From assembly GCF_008373765.1 (NCBI RefSeq), contig NZ_VUJW01000004.1, positions 1-64,000 on the forward strand: a stretch of 64,000 nt of DNA, read 5' to 3'. The notes under the pieces were generated by a model that had not been told where the DNA came from, searched no databases, and saw nothing but the letters and a program-made list of their open reading frames with translations. Position numbers and translations under genes: made by a program. The DNA comes from Nocardioides antri (GTDB lineage: Bacteria > Actinomycetota > Actinomycetes > Propionibacteriales > Nocardioidaceae). Position 1 is the stretch's first letter; each line of letters starts with the position of its first letter. This document shows positions 24,701 to 32,351 of this stretch, in pieces.

Positions 24701-24905
24701 GCACCGAGTCGGGGTCGGCTCCTCGCCGCTCGATCCGGTCGACGATCGCCTCGACCATCGTCGTCGTCTTGCCCGTCCCGGGCCCGGCCAGCACGAGCAG
24801 CGGCCCGCCGTCGTGGTCGACCACCCGTTGCTGGTGCTCGTCGAGCACCGGAGCCGGCGCGGGCGGCGGAGGCGGAGCGAGACGGTACGTCGGCGTGGTG
24901 GTCAT
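21738..24905 (-). CDS. adnA: helicase-nuclease AdnA subunit
   Basis: 1055 residues. Walker A GPGTGKT (41-47), DEYQDTDPSQ, GDPDQSIYGFRG and later SF1 motifs form the motor. The C-terminal nuclease shows GFADRLE, VVDLKTGK and a LGLYQ motif. Four cysteines that could bind a 4Fe-4S cluster are present: one in LTCPAQW (about residue 812) and Cys1036, Cys1039 and Cys1045 in CDRCAFHPLC. The ATG at 24905 was chosen at the end of a G-rich ribosome site; the proline-rich stretch after it resembles the family N-terminus. Coupled to adnB by a 4-bp overlap. Confidence 0.93.
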   Translation of the reverse strand: MTTTPTYRLAPPPPPAPAPVLDEHQQRVVDHDGGPLLVLAGPGTGKTTTMVEAIVDRIERRGADPDSVLALTFSRKAAEQLRDRVTARLGRTMSSGLSSTFHSFAYGLVRRYAPAELYAAPLRLLSAAEQDVVLQELLTDTPESIRWPDQLRAAVGTRGFAREVHAVIARARERGLDPGELVDLGRRERVPEFEAAGLFLEQYLDVLGDQSAIDYPDLITRGVIEARVHQAELRAAYSCVFVDEYQDTDPSQVALLRALAGDGRDLVAVGDPDQSIYGFRGADVRGILEFPRQFPTASGGPAPVVALGTTRRFGSRLLRASRSIAAGIAMRGAIPSDVHDAFRNPEPAVSELGPGSVEVLTFDTARAEVEHVADLLRRAHLEDGIGWSDMAVLVRSGRTSIPGLRRALTAAGVPVEVAGDETPLVREPAVAVLLSALELLVTDDLTDVPRDRIEELLISPLGGLDATEVRALTRALRAVHPDVGPRELVRRAVLEPDLLAGVEGQPAARARALARLLERARTELADGASAEQVLWTLWSGTPWGDRLRAASLGGGQGARLAHRDLDALCALFETAARAEEQRDHTSVATFLATLSAQEIPADTLAERGVRGDSVRLLTAHRAKGLEWRLVVVARVQEGSWPDLRRRDSLLGADRIGPAGYDGLLPPLTRAAMLAEERRLFYVAVTRPRQRLVVTAVQSPDDDGEQPSRFIAELGHEVQHRIGRPRRPLSMPGLVAELRRTVADPERPQPLREAAAARLRLLATTEVHGRRVAPYADPATWWGLRSPSRSLSPVRPEDRPVTLSASALEGLLTCPAQWFLTREAGGNVISTASQGFGKVVHAIAERVAKGELEATTAADLMPHVDEVWDRMEFRTPWSREREREAVEQVLARFLAWHHRPGARTVVALEPQLRAEVTLGDGQVVVLRGFADRLELDEDGAVVVVDLKTGKYPPTDKSLPENAQLGLYQLAVDHGAADELVGRPVTAGGAELVQLRLGDTQPKVQQQPPSPPHIDGQLQTAVAAVRSEVFVARPGTHCDRCAFHPLCPAHASGSVLS

Positions 24906-24971
24906 GTCCCCCCAAGCCAACCACCGACGCCCGACAGATATCGAAGGACGCCCCGGCTCTCGGGGCACACG

Positions 24972-25382
24972 TCAGTCAGCGGCGAGCTCGAAGTCGGCGA
25001 AGTCGAACCCGGGCGAGACCAGGCAGCTCACCAGGGCGTCCGCGTCGGACGGCACGGTGCGCTGCCACACGCCCGCCGGGACCAGCCCCTGGGGCGTGGC
25101 GGCGTCGACCACGATCCGGGTGACGTCGTCGGCGGGCGCCCGGCCCGACCCGCCGAGCTCGACCGTCACCGCGCCGAGGTGGGCGAGCCAGACCTCGTCG
25201 GACGCGACCCGGTGCCACGCCGACGACTCCCCGGCGGCCAGCAGGAAGTAGATCAGCGTCGCGGTCGGCCGCACCCGCCCGTCGGGCAGCTCGACCGTCT
25301 CCGGTGAGACCCAGGTCTGGCGGTACCAGCCCCCTTCGCGGTGCGGCGCGAGGTCGAGGGCGTCGGCGAGGGGCGGGCGCAT
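24972..25382 (-). CDS. cupin superfamily protein, DUF985 type
   Basis: 136 residues with the DUF985/cupin_5 pattern: GGWYRQTW near the start, a SSAWHRV motif and a long beta-rich core ending in GFDFADFEL. The family is a small single-domain cupin; some members bind metals or sugars, but no activity is established here. The ATG at 25382 has CAGGAT seven bases upstream. It lies 66 bp upstream of adnA on the same strand, possibly in the same transcript. Confidence 0.8.
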   Translation of the reverse strand: MRPPLADALDLAPHREGGWYRQTWVSPETVELPDGRVRPTATLIYFLLAAGESSAWHRVASDEVWLAHLGAVTVELGGSGRAPADDVTRIVVDAATPQGLVPAGVWQRTVPSDADALVSCLVSPGFDFADFELAAD

Positions 25383-25404
25383 GTGCCCGATCCTGCCGCA
25401 GCCC

Positions 25405-26106
25405 TCAGGACTGCTTGCTCGGGGGCGGCTCGTCCGGGTCGAAGCGCGGATCGGCCATGAGGTACTGCCCCAGCAGCCCCGGCCGCTTCTTGTCGCCCCG
25501 GCTGGGCCACGACAGCGGCCGACCCTCCGCGTGGTCCCAGGCCCGGTCGGTGCGCTTCACGATCCCGCGCGCCACCGACCCCATCAGCCCCTTGTGCGGG
25601 AGGTAGGGGTGCGGTCGCGACGGCTCACCGGGCTCGACCTCGTCGAGCCGCTCGGCCAGCTCGTCGACCTCGCTGTCGTCGAGGGTGTCGGTGAGCTGGT
25701 CGGCGAGCTCCTCCTCGCGCGCCCGCAGCGCCTCGAGCGCCGTACCCACCTCCGACCAGACCGCCGGCCAGGCGATCCGCTTCTCGTAGACCGAGCCGTA
25801 CTCGTGGGCCTTCACGTGGGACAGCACCACCTCGAGCACCTGCATCGAGTCGACGTACCCGTGGGCGAGCTGCCTCCCGTCCGGGAGCTCCTTGCGCGCG
25901 GACGGCACCAGGACCTCGTTGACGGCGTGGAGGTGACGGCTGGCTGTCGTCACGAACGTGTCGATCGGCTGGTAGCCGCGGTGCGGGCCGTCCAGCTCCG
26001 CGTGCTCGCCGGGCGAGCCGAACTGCGTGCGCAGCACCTCCAGCTCCTCGGCCAGCGCGTCGTGCGAGCGCTGGACGGACCGGTTCAAAACCTCGGTGCT
26101 CCCCAT
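25405..26106 (-). CDS. conserved helical protein, possibly hemerythrin-like
   Basis: 233 residues, mostly helical. The first 140 residues carry spaced histidines and acids (SHDALAEEL, RHLHAVNEV, SHVKAHEYG) that could fit a divergent hemerythrin-type four-helix bundle, but the match is loose. The C-terminal 70 residues are basic and proline-rich (RPGLLGQYLMADPRFDPDEPPP). The ATG at 26106 is decided by a GAGGTGAGG ribosome site. It is followed closely by the DUF985 gene on the same strand. Function unknown. Confidence 0.65.
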   Translation of the reverse strand: MGSTEVLNRSVQRSHDALAEELEVLRTQFGSPGEHAELDGPHRGYQPIDTFVTTASRHLHAVNEVLVPSARKELPDGRQLAHGYVDSMQVLEVVLSHVKAHEYGSVYEKRIAWPAVWSEVGTALEALRAREEELADQLTDTLDDSEVDELAERLDEVEPGEPSRPHPYLPHKGLMGSVARGIVKRTDRAWDHAEGRPLSWPSRGDKKRPGLLGQYLMADPRFDPDEPPPSKQS

Positions 26107-26194
26107 CGACCTCACCTCATCGGCTCGATGTGCGCTGGTTGCACCTTCCATCGTGCGCCGGTGCCCCACCGTCCACAAGGGGTACGACGAGCGA

Positions 26195-26866
26195 TCAGGC
26201 GTCGAGGACCGGCCGGTCGTTGTAGATGCCTGCCGCGACCTGCCCGGTGAGGCTGCCGATCGCCGTCATGATCCGGTCGGTGAGGTCGCGCCGCGCCTTG
26301 CCGGGAGCGATCCCGGCGTACTCGTCGCCGACCTCGATCGGTTGGCCGAAGGCCACCGTCACCCGCGCAAGTCGGGGCAGGCGCGAGCCGATCGGCTGGA
26401 GCCGGTCGGTGCCGGTGAGGCCCACCGGCACGACCGGTGCGCCGGAGGTGAGCGCCAGGTGCGCGACGCCCGTGCGGCCGCGGTAGAGCCGGCCGTCGCG
26501 GGACCGCGTGCCCTCCGGGTAGATCCCGAACGCCTCGCCCCGGCCGAGCACGTCGAGCGCGGTCTGGAGCGAGCCCATCGCCGCGGCGGAGTCCTCGCGG
26601 TCGACGGGCAGCATGCCGAGCCCCTCGAACCACGCCTTCGACAGCGCGCCCTTGAGACCGGTGCCGTTGAAGTAGTCCGACTTCGCGAGGAAGACCACCT
26701 TCCGCGGCACCACGATCGGGATCACCATCGAGTCGGCGAAGCTGAGGTGGTTGCTCGCGAGGATCACCGGGCCCTGCGGGGGCACGTGGTGGAGGCCGCG
26801 CACGGTCGGCCGCCACACGGCCTTCGCGGCCGGCGGGACGACGGTGTGCAGCGCCTGGTAGAGCAC
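26195..26866 (-). CDS. 1-acyl-sn-glycerol-3-phosphate acyltransferase family (PlsC)
   Basis: 223 residues with the acyltransferase motif NHLSFAD (His40 to Asp45) and YPEGTRS in the middle, the two hallmark blocks of the PlsC family that transfer fatty acyl groups to lysophospholipids at the membrane. There is no clear transmembrane helix. The GTG at 26866 follows TAGCGT (26873-26878) by six bases, so the mRNA is probably leaderless. The acyl acceptor cannot be told from sequence. Confidence 0.88.
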   Translation of the reverse strand: MLYQALHTVVPPAAKAVWRPTVRGLHHVPPQGPVILASNHLSFADSMVIPIVVPRKVVFLAKSDYFNGTGLKGALSKAWFEGLGMLPVDREDSAAAMGSLQTALDVLGRGEAFGIYPEGTRSRDGRLYRGRTGVAHLALTSGAPVVPVGLTGTDRLQPIGSRLPRLARVTVAFGQPIEVGDEYAGIAPGKARRDLTDRIMTAIGSLTGQVAAGIYNDRPVLDA

Positions 26867-26963
26867 GCTGTGACGCTAGGGGTTACCGGCGGGTCGGCCG
26901 AATCGGGGTCCACGCGCTGGCGGCGAGCACCGTCTGCGACACGCTCGCGCCGTTGAAATGGGT

Positions 26964-27002
26964 GAAGGGCCCTTCGCGAGTATGAGTCGCAAAGGGCCCT
27001 TC
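26964..27002. repeat. 39-bp nearly perfect hairpin
   Basis: Arms of 16 nt (26964-26979 and 26987-27002) pair with one mismatch around the 7-nt loop GTATGAG. Each arm itself contains the palindrome AAGGGCCCTT or a near copy. No clear T-tract follows, so it may be a protein-binding or processing site rather than a terminator. Confidence 0.7.
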
Positions 27003-27353
27003 GGTTGACCGGTACTGGTGACGCTCCCGATCGATCCGGCCGGACCGCGAAGGTTCCCACGAGCCTCGTCACCCGACTCGTGCGGCGCGCGTTCCCGTGA
27101 GGGATCGTCTGCCGATTGGATCCTCGCCTTCCGGCTGATCCCGTCCTCCCGGAGGAGGACGTGGGAGAAGTTCTATGCCTCCATGGAGGGCCGGCGCAAG
27201 GGGTTCCGAGCAGGAATCTCCGGCAGTTTCGAGTTTCCGGCGTGTCGTCCACAGGTACCCCGAATCGTGTCCACAGGCCACCGGCGCTTCATCCCCAGAC
27301 TGTGAGTACGTCTGTGGATGATGAGCGGACCCGCTCGGGCGGTCCGACCACGT

Positions 27354-27369
27354 TGAGTACCCGTACTCA
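27354..27369. promoter_or_regulatory. candidate operator before the zinc-ribbon membrane protein
   Basis: TGAGTAC-CC-GTACTCA is a perfect inverted repeat 58 bp upstream of the start at 27428. A half-site GTGAGTAC occurs at 27302-27309. No regulator gene is adjacent, so the binding protein is unknown. Confidence 0.45.
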
Positions 27370-27427
27370 GCCCGGTCGAGTAGCGCCGCGATGTGCGGCT
27401 CGGGCGATTCGTGGGGAGATGGATGAC

Positions 27428-29908
27428 ATGCGCTATGCCGACCCGGACCTGTGTCCCGACTGCCGCTCGGACCTCCCCCGCGGCTCCGCCGCCTGTGCGA
27501 CCTGCGCCCTGCCGGTCCGGCACCCGCTCGCCGTCGAGCTCTTCGCGACGCTGACCCGCGCCGACTCGCTGGTCGCACAGCTCCGGTCGGTGGCGACCCA
27601 GGCCACTGCTCCCCCCGCCGCCCCCCGCGTGGCCGGCCCGGTGCCTCCTCCGCCGCCCGGGGCCGGCCCGGCGGCGTCGTACCCGCCACCACCCGCGCCG
27701 CCCCGCGCCGGCGTCGGCACGGCGGTCATCCCGAAGATCCTGCTCGGCCTCGGCGCGTTCTGCCTCCTCGCGGCGGCGATCGGGTTCCTCGCGGTCGCGT
27801 GGTCCGTCATCGGCGTCGGCGGCCGTACGGCGGTCCTGCTGACCCTGACCGCCGCCGCCACCGGCGGTTCGCTGCTGCTCAACAAGGCCGGCCTGCGGAT
27901 CGCCGGCGAGTCCATGAGCGTCGTCGCGCTCGGCATGATGCTGCTCGACGTGATCGGCGGGCACTCCGCCGGCTGGTTCGGCGACTCGTCGGCCGGCTGG
28001 GCCGTGGCCGCGGGCGGCGCGGTGATGGCGCTCGGCGGCACCGGCATGGCCCTTCCGCGGTTCGGTGACGGGCCACGGCTGGTCGCGCCGCAGGTCTTCG
28101 TCGGCATCGGGTACGTCGTGGGCTGGGCCGGCCTCGTCGCCGCCCTGGACCACGAGCTGATCGCCGGCCACGCGCTGGTCGCCCTCGGGGCCGGCATCAC
28201 GTGGCTGTCGCGCACCGCACTGCCGGTCCGCGCCTGGAGCGTCGGGATCGCCACCGCCGTGGTGTGGAGCGCCACCGCGGCGTACGGCGTGGTGCTGGCC
28301 TTCGCCGAGCCGGACCTCGGCGGGCTGTGGATCGGCGGCTCCGGCTGGTCGCTCCTCGCGTCGGCGGCGACGACGCTGGCCCCCGGCCTGGTCCTCAGGA
28401 AGCGCGACCTGCTCATCGGTGGCGCCTCGGTCGGGGCCGTGCTGGTCACGATCGCGCTGGTCGCCCCGGCGGTCGACGAGTCGGCCCGGATCGCCGGTGC
28501 CGTGACCCTCGCGGTCACCGCGGCCTGGGTCGCGGCGTACCGGCTCCTCCCGGCGACGCTCCGGATGGTCGCGCTGGCTCCGGCCGCGATCGGCTCCCTC
28601 GCCCTCCTCGCCTTCGTCGCGGTCACCTCCGTGGTGGCGCTGGTCCGCATCGCCGGCATCGGCGCCGGCAGCTCGTTCGAGGTCGTGCTGCGGGGGCCCG
28701 ACCCCGTCACCGAGCCCCTGCTGACGGTCCCGTCGGTCCTGGTGCCGCTCGCCTTCCTCGCCTTCCTGCAGCCGAGGCGCGACGGGCGCACCGGCGCTCC
28801 GTGGTGGCAGGCCGGCGCCGTCATCGGTGGTCTCGCGACGGTGATCACGCTGGCGTCGTACGACGTGCCGCTCGCGGTCGTCGTCGGCTGCGTCGGCCTG
28901 GTGGCCGTCGGCAGCATGGTGCTCGGCCTCGTGGCCCCTTCGACAGGCTCAGGACAACGCCACGACGGCCGGCAGACCGCCCTCGGGCTGGTCGGGCTCG
29001 GCATCGGCGCGGTGGGCATCCTGCTTGCACTGCCGAGCACCCCGGTCGTCGCGGTGGCGTCCGGCATGCTGCTGGGCATCGCCCTGATCGGGCACTTCCT
29101 CGGCCGCACGACCGAGCTGCGTGGCGTCGCGGCCGTCACGCTGTCCCCCGCGCTCGCGGTCCTCGTCTGGACCGCCGGTCTCGCCAACGATGTCGACGCC
29201 GCGTGGCTCGGCATGCCGCTGCTCGCGCTGCTCGGCCTGCTGGCGATCGCCCGGCCGCGGCTCGAGGTCGAGGTGCCGGCGGTCCTGGTCGCCGTGGCCG
29301 CGGTGCCGCCGGCGATCTTCGCCGGCGACGACGCCGGGGGCTCGCTCGCCCTGCACCTGGTCGTCCTGGGCGCCGTGCTGTCGGCGACCGCCCTGGTCCA
29401 CGAGTCCCGCCGCATGCTGGTGTGGGTCGCCGTGCCGGTGTTCGCTCTGGCGTCGTGGGTGTGGTTCGGCGACAAGGGCGTCACCGCGCCGGAGCCCTAC
29501 ACGCTGCCGATCGCCGCGGCCCTGGTCCTCCTCGGCCTGCTGCACCTGCGGCGCCACCCCGACGCGGGCACCGAGGTCGCGCTGCTCCCCGGCCTCCTGC
29601 TCGGCACCCTGCCGTCGCTCGTCTGGGTGCTCGGCGACCCGGTGTCGCTGCGGGCCCTGGCCCTGGGGGCGGCGTGCCTCGTCCTGACCATCGCGGGCGC
29701 CGCGCTGCGGTGGAGCGCGCCGCTGCTGGTCGGCTCGATCGTCGGCTCGGTCGTCGTGCTCCGCGAGATGGGCCCCTACGCCGCCGATGTCCCGCAGTGG
29801 GTCTGGATCGGTCTGGCCGGTGCGCTGCTGACGACGGTCGGCATCACCTGGGAGCGCCGACTGCTCGACGTCCGCAACGCGGTCGGTGCGATCGGGCGCC
29901 TCCGGTGA
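27428..29908 (+). CDS. large zinc-ribbon multispanning membrane protein (SCO7613 C-terminal-like)
   Basis: 826 residues. The first 30 carry CPDC and CATC, a zinc ribbon; residues 55-95 are proline- and alanine-rich; from about residue 97 on the protein is a run of more than twenty hydrophobic helices with very short polar loops. This composition matches the actinobacterial SCO7613 C-terminal-domain membrane proteins, whose function is unknown. ATG at 27428 is spaced nine bases from GGGGAG; the ATG at 27419 is a poor alternative. A dispersed repeat fragment (28937-28956) adds the peptide PSTGSGQ in a loop near residue 505. Confidence 0.75.
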   Translation: MRYADPDLCPDCRSDLPRGSAACATCALPVRHPLAVELFATLTRADSLVAQLRSVATQATAPPAAPRVAGPVPPPPPGAGPAASYPPPPAPPRAGVGTAVIPKILLGLGAFCLLAAAIGFLAVAWSVIGVGGRTAVLLTLTAAATGGSLLLNKAGLRIAGESMSVVALGMMLLDVIGGHSAGWFGDSSAGWAVAAGGAVMALGGTGMALPRFGDGPRLVAPQVFVGIGYVVGWAGLVAALDHELIAGHALVALGAGITWLSRTALPVRAWSVGIATAVVWSATAAYGVVLAFAEPDLGGLWIGGSGWSLLASAATTLAPGLVLRKRDLLIGGASVGAVLVTIALVAPAVDESARIAGAVTLAVTAAWVAAYRLLPATLRMVALAPAAIGSLALLAFVAVTSVVALVRIAGIGAGSSFEVVLRGPDPVTEPLLTVPSVLVPLAFLAFLQPRRDGRTGAPWWQAGAVIGGLATVITLASYDVPLAVVVGCVGLVAVGSMVLGLVAPSTGSGQRHDGRQTALGLVGLGIGAVGILLALPSTPVVAVASGMLLGIALIGHFLGRTTELRGVAAVTLSPALAVLVWTAGLANDVDAAWLGMPLLALLGLLAIARPRLEVEVPAVLVAVAAVPPAIFAGDDAGGSLALHLVVLGAVLSATALVHESRRMLVWVAVPVFALASWVWFGDKGVTAPEPYTLPIAAALVLLGLLHLRRHPDAGTEVALLPGLLLGTLPSLVWVLGDPVSLRALALGAACLVLTIAGAALRWSAPLLVGSIVGSVVVLREMGPYAADVPQWVWIGLAGALLTTVGITWERRLLDVRNAVGAIGRLR

Positions 29909-29937
29909 CGATCGGGCGACCTGCTAGGAATGGGCGC

Positions 29938-30429
29938 ATGGCTACCACTGCACTCGGGGGCAACCCCATCACCACCGTCGGCGAGCTGCCGGCGGTCGGC
30001 TCCCCCGCCCCTTCGTTCGAGCTGGTCGGCAACGACTTCAGCGCCGTGAAGCTGCCCGGCGGCACCCGGACCGTCCTCAACATCTTCCCGAGCATCGCGA
30101 CCGGCATCTGCTCGGGCAGTGTCCGGAAGTTCAACGAGCTCGCGGCCGGCCTGGACAACACCACCGTCATCTGCGTCTCGAACGACCTGCCGTTCGCGCT
30201 CGACGCGTTCTGCGGCGCCGAGGGGATCGACAACGTGACGACCGCGTCGGGCTTCCGGTCGAGCTTCGGCGACGACTACGGCGTGACGCTGGTCGACGGC
30301 AAGTGGGCCGGCCTGCTGGCCCGCTCGATCGTCGTCATCGACGAGGACGGCAATGTCGTCCACACCCAGCTGGTCCCCGAGATCGCCACCGAGGCCGACT
30401 ACGACGCGGCCGTCGCAGCCCTCAGCTGA
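29938..30429 (+). CDS. tpx: thiol peroxidase (atypical 2-Cys peroxiredoxin)
   Basis: 163 residues. The peroxidatic Cys58 lies in ICSGSVRKF and the resolving Cys92 in ALDAFCG, with a third cysteine at 79, the layout of bacterial Tpx. The usual PSxDTxxC loop reads PSIATGIC, so the conserved Asp-Thr is altered but the Thr is kept. It reduces hydroperoxides with thioredoxin as donor by family. TAGGAAT precedes the ATG by six bases. Its stop overlaps the convergent ATL gene by 8 bp. Confidence 0.92.
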   Translation: MATTALGGNPITTVGELPAVGSPAPSFELVGNDFSAVKLPGGTRTVLNIFPSIATGICSGSVRKFNELAAGLDNTTVICVSNDLPFALDAFCGAEGIDNVTTASGFRSSFGDDYGVTLVDGKWAGLLARSIVVIDEDGNVVHTQLVPEIATEADYDAAVAALS

Positions 30430-30751
30430 TCCGCTCCACCTCATCCTCCGGCCGGGCCGGGTCCCAGAACGCTTCGCGCATCTGGACCCGGCCCGTGCTG
30501 CTGCACGGGGTGCCCTCCGCCGCGTAGCGCTCCCGGGCCTCGCCGTCGTGGCTCGGCGGCAGCGAGCCGTCGGCCCGCACCACGCGCCACCACGGCACCG
30601 GGCCGCCGTGGTGCGCCATCACCGACCCGACCTGGCGCGGGCCACCGCCGACGACGGCGGCGATGGCGCCGTACGTCGTGACGCGGCCGGGCGGGATCTG
30701 CTCGACGCACGACAGCACCCGCTCGACGTACTCCTCCTTGGCGGGATCCAC
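30422..30751 (-). CDS. MGMT family, alkyltransferase-like protein (no active-site Cys)
   Basis: 109 residues forming the DNA-binding domain of O6-alkylguanine transferases: [18 protein letters not shown] and the active-site region, which reads PWWRVV where methyltransferases have PCHRV. Cysteine and histidine are both replaced, so it cannot accept alkyl groups; alkyltransferase-like proteins bind lesions and flag them for excision repair. The GTG at 30751 is preferred to 30766 because CAGGAT lies six bases before it. It occupies the place of Rv3204 in the mycobacterial gene order. Confidence 0.85.
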   Translation of the reverse strand: MDPAKEEYVERVLSCVEQIPPGRVTTYGAIAAVVGGGPRQVGSVMAHHGGPVPWWRVVRADGSLPPSHDGEARERYAAEGTPCSSTGRVQMREAFWDPARPEDEVERIS

Positions 30752-30782
30752 CCGGTCATCCTGCACCAGGAAACGCCGAGGA

Positions 30783-30802
30783 CCCCGTCGCTGGCGACGG
30801 GG
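30783..30802. terminator. hairpin between moeZ and ATL gene
   Basis: Perfect CCCCGTCGC/GCGACGGGG arms (30783-30791 and 30794-30802) with a minimal 2-nt centre lie 125 bp after the moeZ stop. No T-run follows. It probably ends or stabilises the moeZ transcript. Confidence 0.45.
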
Positions 30803-30926
30803 CCCTCAGGTGCTCCCTCGGTGCGGTGAAACGCTCCAAAGAACCATGGCTCGGCCCGGAGGTGACCCGGGCCCTTGCTGCCCGGATCAACGACCGAGAC
30901 GGGACGCGGGTTACGACCGCGGAGGA

Positions 30927-32165
30927 TCAGTACGCCGGCTGGCTGGGGTCGATCTGGTTGACCCAGGCCACGACCCCGCCACCCACGTGGACGGCGTCGG
31001 AGTACCCGGCGCCCTTGACGATCGCGAGCGTCTCCGCCGAGCGCACGCCGGTCTTGCAGTGCATCACGATCTGCTTGCCCGAGTCGACCAGCGGGAGCTT
31101 CTCCAGGGCGGACCCGTTCAGGAACTCGGCCTTGGGGATCAGCACCGAGCCGGGGATCTTGTTGATCTCGTACTCGACCGGCTCGCGCACGTCGACGAGC
31201 ACGAAGTCGCGGGTGCCCTCCTCGCGCTCCTTGAGCATGTGCTCGAGCTGACCGACGGTGATCGTCGAGTCGGCGGCCGCGTCCGCGGCCTCCTCCGAGA
31301 TCGCGCCGCAGAAGTAGTCGTAGTCGATGAGCTCGGTGACGGTCGGGTTCTCGCCGCAGAGCGCGCAGCTGGGGTCCTTGCGGACCTTCAGCTTGCGGTA
31401 CTCCATCTCGAGGGCGTCGTAGATCATCAGCTTGCCGACGAGCGGATCGCCGACGCCGGTCAGCATCTTGATCGCCTCGTTGACCTGGATCGAGCCGATG
31501 CTGGCGCACAGCACGCCGAGCACGCCGCCCTCGGCGCAGCTCGGCACCATGCCGGGCGGCGGGGGCTCGGGGTAGAGGCAGCGGTAGCAGGGAGCGTCAG
31601 CGACCGAATCAAAACCGGCGTCCTCCTTGCGGCGGAGCCGCGGGGCGAAGACCGATGCTTGGCCGTCGAAGCGGTAGATCGAGCCCCAGACGTAGGGGAT
31701 CCCGAGGAAGTACGCCGCGTCGTTGACCAGGTAGCGCGTCGCGAAGTTGTCGGTGCCGTCGACGATGAGGTCGTAGCCCTTGAAGATCTCGAACACGTTG
31801 TCGTTGTCGAGCCGCTCGGGGTGGACGATCACGTTGACGTAGGGGTTGATCTCCGCGACGGAGTCCTTGGCCGAGTCCGCCTTCGGGCGGCCGATGTCGG
31901 ACTGGCCGTGGATGATCTGGCGCTGCAGGTTGGACTCGTCGACCTCGTCGAACTCGACGATGCCGAGCGTGCCGACGCCCGCCGCGGCGAGGTACATCAG
32001 CGCCGGGCTGCCAAGGCCCCCGGCCCCGATCACCAGCACCTTGGCGTTCTTGAGCCGCTTCTGCCCGGCCATGCCCACGTCGGGGATGATCAGGTGGCGG
32101 CTGTAGCGACGGACCTCGTCGATGGTCAGCTCGGCGGCCGGCTCGACCAGCGGCGGATAGCTCAC
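30927..32165 (-). CDS. moeZ: adenylyltransferase/sulfurtransferase MoeZ
   Basis: 412 residues. The ThiF/MoeB-like adenylation domain has GAGGLGSP (47-54), VDGTDNF and a zinc site formed by CYRC and CALC; a rhodanese domain follows, with the persulfide cysteine in HCKTGVRS near residue 365. MoeZ activates MoaD/CysO-type carriers and loads sulfur for cofactor and thio-compound synthesis. The GTG at 32165 has GAGGAG upstream. Before CYRC, about twelve extra residues including GFDSVADA are encoded by a stretch (31591-31617) that resembles the local dispersed repeat. Confidence 0.93.
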   Translation of the reverse strand: MSYPPLVEPAAELTIDEVRRYSRHLIIPDVGMAGQKRLKNAKVLVIGAGGLGSPALMYLAAAGVGTLGIVEFDEVDESNLQRQIIHGQSDIGRPKADSAKDSVAEINPYVNVIVHPERLDNDNVFEIFKGYDLIVDGTDNFATRYLVNDAAYFLGIPYVWGSIYRFDGQASVFAPRLRRKEDAGFDSVADAPCYRCLYPEPPPPGMVPSCAEGGVLGVLCASIGSIQVNEAIKMLTGVGDPLVGKLMIYDALEMEYRKLKVRKDPSCALCGENPTVTELIDYDYFCGAISEEAADAAADSTITVGQLEHMLKEREEGTRDFVLVDVREPVEYEINKIPGSVLIPKAEFLNGSALEKLPLVDSGKQIVMHCKTGVRSAETLAIVKGAGYSDAVHVGGGVVAWVNQIDPSQPAY

Positions 32166-32351
32166 GGTGGTGCTCCTCGTGGGATTCTCGGGGTGGCCGC
32201 GGTCGGCGGCCGTCAGGGAACAACATCGATGTCGGTGCTCGTGTTCCCGGCCTTCCATGGTCCCTCCCCCGCCCCGACCGACCCCGACACGTCCCGTCAT
32301 CCGGACCCGGCCCCTCCCCGACGCCGTCCTACTCGGGAGTAGGCTCGGCGC

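Larger units (their letters stand above)
26867..27427. other. 561-bp palindrome-rich intergenic region
   Basis: No gene is supported between plsC and the zinc-ribbon membrane protein. The region holds a long hairpin (26964-27002), CGTCCTCC/GGAGGACG arms (27142-27149 and 27154-27161), the 12-bp palindrome CCTCCATGGAGG (27178-27189), three DnaA-box-like sites (TCGTCCACA 27245-27253, GTGTCCACA 27267-27275, and TGTGGATGA 27313-27321 in reverse), and TGAGTAC/GTACTCA at 27354-27369. Confidence 0.6.
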
